In this document: positions 8,065-16,511 of the stretch, piece after piece
Numbering within the stretch: the first letter of the stretch is position 1
How the letters are laid out: every line of letters starts with the position of its first letter
Assembly (NCBI RefSeq): GCF_020295405.1
Contig: NZ_JADEYP010000023.1
Coordinates: forward strand, 1-64,000
Source: Sphingobacterium bovistauri
GTDB lineage: Bacteria > Bacteroidota > Bacteroidia > Sphingobacteriales > Sphingobacteriaceae
DNA: 64,000 bases
Reading direction: 5' to 3'
Made by a program: the position numbers and the translations under genes
Notes under the pieces: generated by a model
What the model saw: only the letters and a program-made list of their open reading frames with translations
Databases searched by the model: none
What the model was told of the DNA's origin: nothing

Positions 8065-9207
8065 ATGATTGATTCTAAATTACTGTTAAAAAAATATAGA
8101 GACGGCCAATGTACGCCCGAAGAAATAGACCTTTTACATTCATGGTTTCATGAATTGAATATTTCTGATAATACATCTCTAACAGAAGAAGACTTAAAAG
8201 ACGCCTTAATTCCAGCCGTTTCATCCAATGAAGATGGAATTAGTGGAAAACAATATTGGAAAAAATTAGCCCTTACTGCGGCAATCGTTGTTCTAATTTC
8301 GTTAAGTGCATTATTAGTTTTTCAATATAACAATAACACTTCAGGTGAAGTATTCCCTGCTGACGCTGTAGTGTTAACTCTAGAAGATGGTAAAAAAATT
8401 AATTTAAAAGATGTCGAAAAAGAGACATTCGATGAAAAGTTAGGTTTTTCAATTGTGAAAACCGCATCTGGTCGGATACAATACAACTTTGATGTTCAAA
8501 ACAAGCCTTCTACACATAAAGTTGCCTATCATACTCTTCAAACTCCAATTGGGGAAGTTTTTGAAATAATATTGTCCGACGGGAGTACTGTTGTTTTAAA
8601 TGCACAATCTACACTCCGATTCCCAACTAGTTTCTTAGGATTGGAGGCTCGTCAAATGGAACTCGTTGGGGAAGCATTTTTTGATGTAAATAAAGAATAT
8701 ATAGACTCAACTAAAACAAGCCGCAAACCATTCATTATAAAATCAAAAGACCAATACGTAGAGGTATTAGGGACTGCGTTTAATATTCATGCCTACCCTA
8801 ATGAATCGCTTTTCAAAACCACATTAGCACATGGAAAAGTGCGCGTATTTTCTCAAAATAGGAATAACCAAATGGTGATTTCGGCGAGTGGAGATCAAGT
8901 AATATTGCAAAATAATCAATTACAAAAAGGAAAAGTAAAGCTAGAAAATGAGCTTGCTTGGAAAAGTGGAAAAATTGTTTTTGAAGATCAAGACATCTAC
9001 AGTATCATGCGCTCAATAGCGCGGTACTATCCTATTGAGGTAGAATACCTAGCTGATTTCAAAGGGGCCAACTTTGGAGGAGTTATTTCTAAAGATAAAT
9101 CATTGGAAGACATATTAAAACTTGTTGAAGAAACAGGCGAAATCAAATTTGAAGTATCACAAATCACCAATATTAAGTCTGAAAGGAGGGTAAAAGTAAT
9201 GAAATAA
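8065..9207 (+). CDS. FecR-type anti-sigma factor
   Basis: The 380-residue single-pass membrane protein has an N-terminal cytoplasmic sigma-binding region (about 1-70), a membrane segment LALTAAIVVLISLSALLVF (about 74-92), a periplasmic FecR domain beginning near HTLQTPIGEVFEIILSDG (about 155-270) and a C-terminal DUF4974 domain (about 300-380, IMRSIARYYPIEVEYL). Such proteins hold the ECF sigma factor and contact the STN domain of the cognate SusC. It follows the sigma gene and precedes susC by 128 bases. The architecture is complete with no sign of damage. Confidence 0.93.
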   Translation: MIDSKLLLKKYRDGQCTPEEIDLLHSWFHELNISDNTSLTEEDLKDALIPAVSSNEDGISGKQYWKKLALTAAIVVLISLSALLVFQYNNNTSGEVFPADAVVLTLEDGKKINLKDVEKETFDEKLGFSIVKTASGRIQYNFDVQNKPSTHKVAYHTLQTPIGEVFEIILSDGSTVVLNAQSTLRFPTSFLGLEARQMELVGEAFFDVNKEYIDSTKTSRKPFIIKSKDQYVEVLGTAFNIHAYPNESLFKTTLAHGKVRVFSQNRNNQMVISASGDQVILQNNQLQKGKVKLENELAWKSGKIVFEDQDIYSIMRSIARYYPIEVEYLADFKGANFGGVISKDKSLEDILKLVEETGEIKFEVSQITNIKSERRVKVMK

Positions 9208-9227
9208 CCATTACCTATACATACATA

Positions 9228-9281
9228 CTGGTAATTCAAAACCAGAAGTGCGGGAACACTTCTGGAGTTGCTTGGGTCCAG
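9228..9281 (+). promoter_or_regulatory. Overlapping hairpins in the fecR-susC leader
   Basis: A 9-bp perfect stem (9242-9250 with 9257-9265, loop CGGGAA) is flanked by two competing 5-bp pairings: CTGGT 9228-9232 with ACCAG 9241-9245, and CTGGA 9262-9266 with TCCAG 9277-9281. No T-run follows, so it is not a simple terminator. A processing site, an mRNA-stability element or an attenuator are possible roles. Confidence 0.4.
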
Positions 9282-9335
9282 TATAATTGAAGCTAAACTT
9301 TAAACGTATTTATCAATAAAACCCAAACTAATCAA

Positions 9336-12300
9336 ATGTATGAATTATTGATTAAAAGAGTGTTACACTTACCTGAGTCCACTTTTTTTAAATTTATTTT
9401 AATTATGAAATTCATCTTGCTATTTCTATTTACAGCAATGATGCATGTTAGCGCTAATACAATGGCGCAGAAAGTAACATTATCTAAAACCAATGCTAGC
9501 TTAAAGCAAATTCTACTTGAGATACAAACACAAACTAATATTGATTTAGTGTATTCTAGTCGTCATTTAGATAAAGCGCATACGGTCTCATTAAATGTAA
9601 AAAATAAGCCATTAAAAGATGTGCTTGATATATGTTTTGAGAATCAACCTTTAATTTACTCATTCAACAATGGATCTGTCGTAATTAAAGAACGAGCTAT
9701 AAAAACGCTTTCGGCAACTGAAAAGATCGTACAAGATTTTGCTCCACTAAAAGGAAAGGTTGTTGACCAAAGCGATAAGCCTATTGCTGGAGCAACGATT
9801 ACAGTCTATGATTCCGATGTTAAAGTCTCTACAGATAAATCTGGAAACTTCACCATTCAAGTTCCAACATTCAAAAAAACTATAACGCTAGAAGCGACAT
9901 ACCTCGGTAAGAAAAAACGAGCAATTATCATACAAACTGACGATTTAAAATTCATTACTATTCGTTTAGAAGATTTAGTGGATGAAATCAATGAAGTTCA
10001 AGTTACCGGTTATCAGCGTATTGATAAGCGCTATTCTACATCAGAAATAAGCACCGTAATGGCTGAGGACGTTCTTGTTCCAGGTATGACAAGTATCGAT
10101 CAAGCCTTAGAAGGACGTATCCCTGATTTAGTTTTTACAAATAATTCGGGTGAGGTAGGATCGACAGGTCGTATTCGTGTACGTGGAACATCTACTTTAT
10201 TAGGAAATCGCGAACCTCTTTGGGTATTAGATGGGTTTATCATGAATGACCCCGTAAGAGTGAGCAATGATGAATTGAATGATCCGGATTACATCAATAT
10301 CGTGGGTAATGCTATTGCGGGTATAAATCCACAAGATATTGAACGAATTGATGTTTTAAAAGATGCTTCAGCCACTGCATTATACGGCACACGTGCTGCC
10401 AATGGTGTTGTAGTAGTAACGACTAAGAAGGGTGCTATTGGACCTGCAAGATTTAGCTTCAACCATTCTACGAAGTTAACAGAGCGTCCGCGCTATTCGA
10501 ATAGAAATATCAATTTGATGAACTCACAGGAAAGAATGTTGTTTGGACAGGATTTAGTCGATCTACATTACCAATTTCCTAATAATATGCCACTAGTTGG
10601 TTATGAGGGCGCAATCAACAGGTATTTTAATGGTTTGAATGATTATGAATCTTTTTTAAACGAGGTAAAATGGTATGAATCTGTAAACACAGATTGGTTC
10701 GACCTTTTAACGCGTGATGGTATTTCGTTAGATAATACGCTGTCCGTATCGGGAGGAAGTACGAATCAAAGATATTATGCTTCTGTAGGCTACAATCCTG
10801 AACAAGGAGTTTCTATAGGTACAAAAACAGATCGTTATACCGCTCGTATCAACTTGGATTTTACACTCAAAGAAAAATTCAAGACCAACATTTCTGTATA
10901 TGGTAATACACAAAAAAGGAATAATCTAAACCAAGAGATTCAAGCAATTGATTATGCCTATAATACTACAAGGACACTTCCTGCATTCAATGATGATGGG
11001 AGTTTGAATTATTATTCAAAGGTAGCATACAATGGTATGAATCAAGGAAATAGAATGTTTAGGTATAACATATTAAATGAGATCAATAATTCTTCGAATA
11101 CGTACGAAGGAGGCTCATTAGGTGCAAATATCAATATGCGCTATACTTTCATGAGAGGCTTGGATGCATCGGTTTCAGCTAATTATAACTCGAGTACTGC
11201 TTTGCAAGAACAATGGTGGGGTGAAGAATCTCACTATGTAGCGCGGCTTAAGAATGCAGAATATGGTGAAGTTCCAAGAACAGGTGAATTAGGTTATAGT
11301 GAAATGCCTTATGGTGGATTATTAAATACGACTAATACTCGTCAAGAAGGATACACATTACGTTCACAAATTGACTACAACACTTCATTTGGAGAAGATA
11401 ATCAACATATGTTCACTGCAATGGGTGGATTTGAGCTCAATGGAAATACAAACAAAAGTATAGCCGACGAAAATAGAGGATTTGTAAAAAGTCGTGGACT
11501 ACAATTTATTGATCAAATTGATCTCGATGCCTATCCTTACTATGCTACCTGGCTAAATAAAAATCGTCGCAATATTCGTCACGATATTACAAAACAAGTT
11601 TCGGGGTATAGTACAGTAGGATATAGCTACAAAAATCATTTTACACTAAATGCGAATGCCCGCGTTGACGCGTCTAACAAATTTGGGTCACGTGCGAATG
11701 AAAAGATGCTACCAGTGTGGTCATTCTCCGGAATGCTAAATATGAAACAAGCTTGGTTAGATGAAGTCGAGTTCTTAGACGATTGGCGTTTACGTTCATC
11801 AGTAGGTATTCAAGGGAATATGCTTGAGGACCAATCTCCAAATCTTATCATCAAACAGGGTACTGTGAATACGCAATATAATGAAAACATTTCCACGATA
11901 TCGCGTTATCCAAATCCAAACTTACTGTGGGAAAGCACCACTCAATTCAACTTATCAATGGAAGCATCATTCTTCCGTAATAGATTAAATCTGAGTGGAT
12001 CATTCTACAGCAAAAAGACGAAAGATTCATTTACAACGGTAAATGTGTCTTCTGTAAATGGAGTTCCAGGCCATAGCTATGTAATGAATGGTGGTGATTT
12101 AGAAAATACGGGCTATTCTGTTTCACTTGGTGTGACTCCTGTCAAAACAACAAATTGGTTGTGGAGATTCAATACGTTCTTTAGCGGAAATTATAATAAA
12201 GTAAAAACGAATGAAGTCGATGTGTACGCTATTGATGATTATTTAAATGGTACTGCTTTAGTACAGGATCAACCTATAAGTACGTTTTACTCTTACAAAT

Positions 12301-13001
12301 TTATGGGTATAAATCCTGCTAACGGCACACCAATATTTGATGATTACATAGATAAACGTCACTTGCTGGAGAATAAATCATTAGAAGAAGCAGTGATGAT
12401 GACTATGGTAAATTCTGGACAAAGAGACCCTATTTTCTCTGGCTCATTTGCAAACACAATCAACTATAAACGTTTATCATTAATGATGAATATGACCTAT
12501 AGCCTAGGAGGAAAAGTACGATTATTTGCAATGTATGACCCAATTATTGGAGGAGTTTCAGCGGAAAAGAATGTAAGAAAAGAATTCGTTGATCGCTGGA
12601 TGGCACCTGGCGATGAAGCTTTTACAAATATTCCAGCAATCATGAGTCCTTCGAATCCCGAATACATGAATTATATCAGCCATTACTCAAATAATCCTTT
12701 GGGTTCTACACCGATGCCAAAATTTGCATCGAATATATGGTCAATGTATGATCGTTCGGATTTACGTGTCGTGTCAGGAAGTTATGTTAAATTGTCGAGT
12801 GTGTCGATGCGCTATACGTTTAATGAAAAGCTATTAAAGAAAACACCTTTTTCTAATGCACAGGTAAGCTTTAATACGATTAATCTATTCACTTTATCTG
12901 CAAAAGAATTAAGAGGTCAAGATCCTACACAATCAGGATTTGCAACCCCAAATTTATCAGTAAGACCAACTTACACATTGCAGTTTAATGTATCATTTTA
13001 A
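9336..13001 (+). CDS. SusC/RagA TonB-dependent outer-membrane transporter with STN domain
   Basis: The 1221-residue protein starts with a long basic stretch and signal segment (FILLFLFTAMMHVSANTMAQ spans the cleavage region). It then has an STN (secretin/TonB short N-terminal) domain at about 47-125, a CarboxypepD_reg-like domain at about 137-220 (LKGKVVDQSDKPIAGATI), the plug at about 225-345 (IRVRGTSTLLG, IERIDVLKDASATALYG) and the 22-strand barrel ending in the aromatic FNVSF. The STN domain is the signalling module that contacts FecR, which matches the upstream sigma/FecR pair. It imports a ligand captured with SusD, 11 bases downstream. The accessory genes hint at peptide, metal or cofactor cargo rather than polysaccharide, but this is inference. 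Confidence 0.95.
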   Translation: MYELLIKRVLHLPESTFFKFILIMKFILLFLFTAMMHVSANTMAQKVTLSKTNASLKQILLEIQTQTNIDLVYSSRHLDKAHTVSLNVKNKPLKDVLDICFENQPLIYSFNNGSVVIKERAIKTLSATEKIVQDFAPLKGKVVDQSDKPIAGATITVYDSDVKVSTDKSGNFTIQVPTFKKTITLEATYLGKKKRAIIIQTDDLKFITIRLEDLVDEINEVQVTGYQRIDKRYSTSEISTVMAEDVLVPGMTSIDQALEGRIPDLVFTNNSGEVGSTGRIRVRGTSTLLGNREPLWVLDGFIMNDPVRVSNDELNDPDYINIVGNAIAGINPQDIERIDVLKDASATALYGTRAANGVVVVTTKKGAIGPARFSFNHSTKLTERPRYSNRNINLMNSQERMLFGQDLVDLHYQFPNNMPLVGYEGAINRYFNGLNDYESFLNEVKWYESVNTDWFDLLTRDGISLDNTLSVSGGSTNQRYYASVGYNPEQGVSIGTKTDRYTARINLDFTLKEKFKTNISVYGNTQKRNNLNQEIQAIDYAYNTTRTLPAFNDDGSLNYYSKVAYNGMNQGNRMFRYNILNEINNSSNTYEGGSLGANINMRYTFMRGLDASVSANYNSSTALQEQWWGEESHYVARLKNAEYGEVPRTGELGYSEMPYGGLLNTTNTRQEGYTLRSQIDYNTSFGEDNQHMFTAMGGFELNGNTNKSIADENRGFVKSRGLQFIDQIDLDAYPYYATWLNKNRRNIRHDITKQVSGYSTVGYSYKNHFTLNANARVDASNKFGSRANEKMLPVWSFSGMLNMKQAWLDEVEFLDDWRLRSSVGIQGNMLEDQSPNLIIKQGTVNTQYNENISTISRYPNPNLLWESTTQFNLSMEASFFRNRLNLSGSFYSKKTKDSFTTVNVSSVNGVPGHSYVMNGGDLENTGYSVSLGVTPVKTTNWLWRFNTFFSGNYNKVKTNEVDVYAIDDYLNGTALVQDQPISTFYSYKFMGINPANGTPIFDDYIDKRHLLENKSLEEAVMMTMVNSGQRDPIFSGSFANTINYKRLSLMMNMTYSLGGKVRLFAMYDPIIGGVSAEKNVRKEFVDRWMAPGDEAFTNIPAIMSPSNPEYMNYISHYSNNPLGSTPMPKFASNIWSMYDRSDLRVVSGSYVKLSSVSMRYTFNEKLLKKTPFSNAQVSFNTINLFTLSAKELRGQDPTQSGFATPNLSVRPTYTLQFNVSF

Positions 13002-13012
13002 AAATTAGGATT

Positions 13013-14545
13013 ATGAATTGGAAATTATACATAGTTGCCTTATTTCTATTTTCCAGTTGTGGGAAATTCTTAGATGATTATTCACAAGATTTAGTCATTC
13101 CAAAATCTGTTCAAGATTTTGACGAAATCCTTTTAGGAAACGGATATTTGCCACGCAAAGAGGTTGCAAACTTAAATGGTGGCGGATTAGGTTGGTTTTT
13201 ACAGATTCTTGATGATGACAGTAATACGGTACTAGAAGCCACAGCGATTAAAGGGGTAACAGAAATGGAACGCTCTTATTTCGGTTATTTCGCATGGCAG
13301 TTTGAAACCGGTCGTACATTTAACGGTTTAGATGTTACTCCAGATAATGGAACTTGGGATGAATTATATCAGCGCATAAATTCTTTAAATATTGTGCTTT
13401 CTGAAATAGACAATATGCCTCAAGACCATCAAAATGATCGTGAATCTGCGGCGAGAATTAAAGGTGAAGCTCTATTCTTAAGAGCTCAATTTTATTTGAC
13501 TTTGGTCAATTTGTATGCTGACGCATATGCCCCAAGTACTGCAGCATCCAAATTAGGTGTGCCTCTTAAATTAACTCCTTTTGTAGAACATGATAATACA
13601 AAAGAAAGTCAATTTGAAAGAGCGCCACTAAATTTAGTGTATCAGCAAATAATACAAGACCTAGAACAATCAGTTTCGTCATTCGAACAAACCACCCAAG
13701 CTAAACCAACTTACAGAGCTTCGAAAGAGGCCTCTATGCTTCTGTTGAGTAGAGTAAATTTATATATGCAGAATTGGGAAGATTCGGCTAACTGGGGAGA
13801 GAAAGTATTGGAATCAAACAATACGCTTTTAAATTATGCCTCTATCGGCACTTCAGATGTAGTAATTAATGAAGAAAACCCAGAAATTATCTTTACACAA
13901 AGTGCATTGAATCTTCAAAATGCATTTACGGCACGTGCTGGTGACTTCTGTGTAACGGATGAGCTGTACAGCAGCTATGCAGAAGATGATTACAGAAAAG
14001 ATCTATTTTTCGAAAAATCTACAATTACGGACAGTGTTGCTATAGCTCGTAAATTCAGAAAAGAAATTCATATCTCAGGTGTATCAGATTTGTTTTTACT
14101 ACGTACTTCAGAAGTTTATCTGAATATAATAGAAGCATTGGTTATGTCTGATCAATTAAATGAAGCTAATACAATGTTAAATACATTTAGATCTTACCGT
14201 ATGGCATCTGTTCCAGTGATTGCATCTGATAAGGCCGTTTTATTAGAAGAGATTCGCAACGAACGTCGCAAAGAGCTTTGTTTCGAAGGTCACCGATGGT
14301 TTGATTTACGCCGCTATGCTACAATAGAACAATTTGCCTATAAGAAGGATATCATCCATGTATTTAATGCTTATGATTGGAATGATAGAAATAGAGCCGT
14401 TAAAACAGTAGTTTACAAATTAAATCAAGATGATTTAGCTTATACTTTTGCCATTCCGAAATCGGTTTTAGAATTCGATAGATCTATGCCGAACAATCCA
14501 AGAGAAGGTAGAAAATCTATTTTAGAAATCCCTTTTAATCATTAA
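13013..14545 (+). CDS. RagB/SusD family nutrient-binding lipoprotein
   Basis: The 510-residue lipoprotein has its lipobox Cys near residue 16 (LFSSCGKF). SusD-like hallmarks are the TPR-bearing N-terminal region (GEALFLRAQFYLTLVNLYAD), and near the C-terminus the EIRNERRKELCFEGHRWFDLRRY segment, given here across 14250-14320, followed by IPKSVLEFDRSMPNNPREG. It forms a lid on the SusC barrel at the cell surface and contributes substrate binding. It is co-transcribed with susC (11-bp gap) and with the next lipoprotein (2-bp gap). Length and architecture are normal. Confidence 0.95.
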   Translation: MNWKLYIVALFLFSSCGKFLDDYSQDLVIPKSVQDFDEILLGNGYLPRKEVANLNGGGLGWFLQILDDDSNTVLEATAIKGVTEMERSYFGYFAWQFETGRTFNGLDVTPDNGTWDELYQRINSLNIVLSEIDNMPQDHQNDRESAARIKGEALFLRAQFYLTLVNLYADAYAPSTAASKLGVPLKLTPFVEHDNTKESQFERAPLNLVYQQIIQDLEQSVSSFEQTTQAKPTYRASKEASMLLLSRVNLYMQNWEDSANWGEKVLESNNTLLNYASIGTSDVVINEENPEIIFTQSALNLQNAFTARAGDFCVTDELYSSYAEDDYRKDLFFEKSTITDSVAIARKFRKEIHISGVSDLFLLRTSEVYLNIIEALVMSDQLNEANTMLNTFRSYRMASVPVIASDKAVLLEEIRNERRKELCFEGHRWFDLRRYATIEQFAYKKDIIHVFNAYDWNDRNRAVKTVVYKLNQDDLAYTFAIPKSVLEFDRSMPNNPREGRKSILEIPFNH

Positions 14546-14547
14546 TT

Positions 14548-15537
14548 ATGAAAAGATTATTAATAATTATTGCTAGCGCATTTGTGCTTGCTAGCTGTCA
14601 AAAGGATGAGGAAATCACACCAGTTTTACAATTTGAGAACATCTATGCGATTATAGATAACCCAAATGATTCTGTTCAGCATCGAACTTATAACATATAT
14701 AAAGAATTTGGTGTACCAGTTTATTTCAATGATACAATTGGACGTGTTCATGTGATGGATGATGTACAAGGAAATCCAATCTACAACTATGAAAAGATAG
14801 ATTTATCGTGGTCTTTTCACTCTTATAATAAAAACACGTACGAATTTGATTATATGACTGACGATAAGCAAAAGATGAAGGCCTTAGATATTATAGAGAC
14901 TTACTTAAAGGATGCTAGCCCATCTCTACGCCCGTTTTCATTTTTTGTGACTAATTCCACGCGTATGTATAATCAAGGTGTTTTGTCTACAACATATAGA
15001 AACTCAACATTCAACATTGGATTTCGTACGATCTTAATGACAGGAAATTGGACAGCAAAACAGTTAGCCGACCAACCAGGACTTATGAAGCGCCAAATGG
15101 TATTAAGTAAGATTACCAATTATGTTGAAGATGTTGCTTTGTTTTCTTCTGTTTCAAAATCTGTCTGGTATGGCGGTCTTGGATGGGAGAAAATTTACGA
15201 TCCAAAAGGATTACAATTCGTAATTGGATGGAGAGACATGGAAATGCTGTATGACGACTGGTCTGGAGCGAGATGGTATACAGCTGAAGAGCTCGAAATT
15301 ATGCGCAACAATGCACGCACTGTCGCTGGTAGTTTTGGTTTTATCAAAGGTAACCATACCACTAAAGGTTTAGAAACACCTAGTAATGCTACCTATGATT
15401 TACAAGACTATGTGATAGAAACCTTGAAATATTCACCAGAAGAATTTGAGCAGATATGGGGTAAATATCCATTAGTGATGAAAAAGTACGGCATTGTTAG
15501 AAACATTATAGAGAACAAATTACTAATAAAACTATAG
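14548..15537 (+). CDS. Surface lipoprotein related to zinc-binding metallopeptidase Mx1, lacking HExxH
   Basis: The 329-residue lipoprotein has lipobox Cys17 followed by QKDEE, which fits the Bacteroidota surface-export signal (K followed by acidic residues). Its outline resembles the putative zinc-binding metallopeptidase family found after susD genes: an N-terminal YNIYKEFGVPVYF segment and a C-terminal stretch with GFIKGNH, DLQDYV, YSPEEFEQIW and KYGIVRNII. No HExxH occurs anywhere; the only histidines are isolated. Hence it is either a degenerate family member that binds a ligand or a distinct family. Its position directly after susD suggests a third surface component of the uptake complex. 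The family assignment is from memory of motif layout, so moderate. Confidence 0.6.
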   Translation: MKRLLIIIASAFVLASCQKDEEITPVLQFENIYAIIDNPNDSVQHRTYNIYKEFGVPVYFNDTIGRVHVMDDVQGNPIYNYEKIDLSWSFHSYNKNTYEFDYMTDDKQKMKALDIIETYLKDASPSLRPFSFFVTNSTRMYNQGVLSTTYRNSTFNIGFRTILMTGNWTAKQLADQPGLMKRQMVLSKITNYVEDVALFSSVSKSVWYGGLGWEKIYDPKGLQFVIGWRDMEMLYDDWSGARWYTAEELEIMRNNARTVAGSFGFIKGNHTTKGLETPSNATYDLQDYVIETLKYSPEEFEQIWGKYPLVMKKYGIVRNIIENKLLIKL

Positions 15538-15544
15538 ATCGACA

Positions 15545-16501
15545 ATGAAAAAATTAATAGTTCTAGCGATATCCATTTTTATATTACAGTCATGCAATAA
15601 AAAGGATTCTGAGTTGTCTATCAGTAATCCAGATATTACATACGGTGAATTTACGGATGACCGTGACGGGAATACATATAAAACTATAAAAATAGGTGAC
15701 CAAACTTGGATGTCTGAAAACCTCAGGTATAGACTTCCGAAAGGGAGTTATGAAGGCTGCTACACCTACGGTGAAGCAAACATCGTTTTGACTCAATTGA
15801 CTGTAAACAGAACGGTATGGGCGGATTCTGTCAAAGCATCTATCGCCAAAGGCGAAATTGTTAATCCTCCTGGATTACCTTTAGCACAACAACCTGTATT
15901 TATCTTAACAAATTTGATAAATATGTTTACGCCAAGTGTAATGATTGGTAGAATGGTAGCCTACCCTAATGTGCAAAATGTATTAATACGAATAAACAAT
16001 AATTTATTAGTACCTGCATCAATCGCACAAGCTGCTCTAAATTTGAAAAATGCTGATAATACGCATAATGACTATAGTAAACGCTATGGTTATATGTATA
16101 AGCATGAAGCTACAACTCACATAGCTCCAGAAGGATGGCGACTACCTACTGATGAGGATTGGAAAATTTTGGAAAGTAATTTAGGAATGAGCGCTACAGA
16201 ATTAGAGGAATTAAATACTTGGCGAGGAGATAAAGCCGATCGTTTCTTAATAAATACCAATCAATCCTCTGGGTTTGATGCGCAGTTAGCGGGTGCTCGA
16301 GTATATGGCTCATTTGCTTATGGCACACCTTTTATGAATAAGGACGTTTCTGGTTATTATTGGACATCTACAATTGTGCAAGATACCGATTCCACTGAAT
16401 TAGGAATCGTGCGCAATTTTATGAGAAATAAGAATGGTGTATGGAGAGGAACTTCAAAAAAAGAAGCTGCTTATCATATCAGATTAATTAAAAATAATTA
16501 A
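15545..16501 (+). CDS. FISUMP-domain lipoprotein
   Basis: The 318-residue lipoprotein has lipobox Cys17 (LQSCNKKD). The Fibrobacter succinogenes major paralogous domain is recognisable from DGNTYKTIKIGDQTWMSENL (residues about 40-60), then, after an insert of about 100 residues, GWRLPTDEDWKILE, LAGARVYGSFAYG, YYWTST and a terminal IRLIKN. FISUMP domains are secreted or surface modules of unknown biochemical role, related in fold to formylglycine-enzyme/C-type-lectin-like domains. The insert between the opening and GWRLP portions is longer than in most members. It sits 7 bases after the metallopeptidase-like gene in the susCD operon. Confidence 0.82.
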   Translation: MKKLIVLAISIFILQSCNKKDSELSISNPDITYGEFTDDRDGNTYKTIKIGDQTWMSENLRYRLPKGSYEGCYTYGEANIVLTQLTVNRTVWADSVKASIAKGEIVNPPGLPLAQQPVFILTNLINMFTPSVMIGRMVAYPNVQNVLIRINNNLLVPASIAQAALNLKNADNTHNDYSKRYGYMYKHEATTHIAPEGWRLPTDEDWKILESNLGMSATELEELNTWRGDKADRFLINTNQSSGFDAQLAGARVYGSFAYGTPFMNKDVSGYYWTSTIVQDTDSTELGIVRNFMRNKNGVWRGTSKKEAAYHIRLIKNN

Positions 16502-16511
16502 ACCCTCAAAA

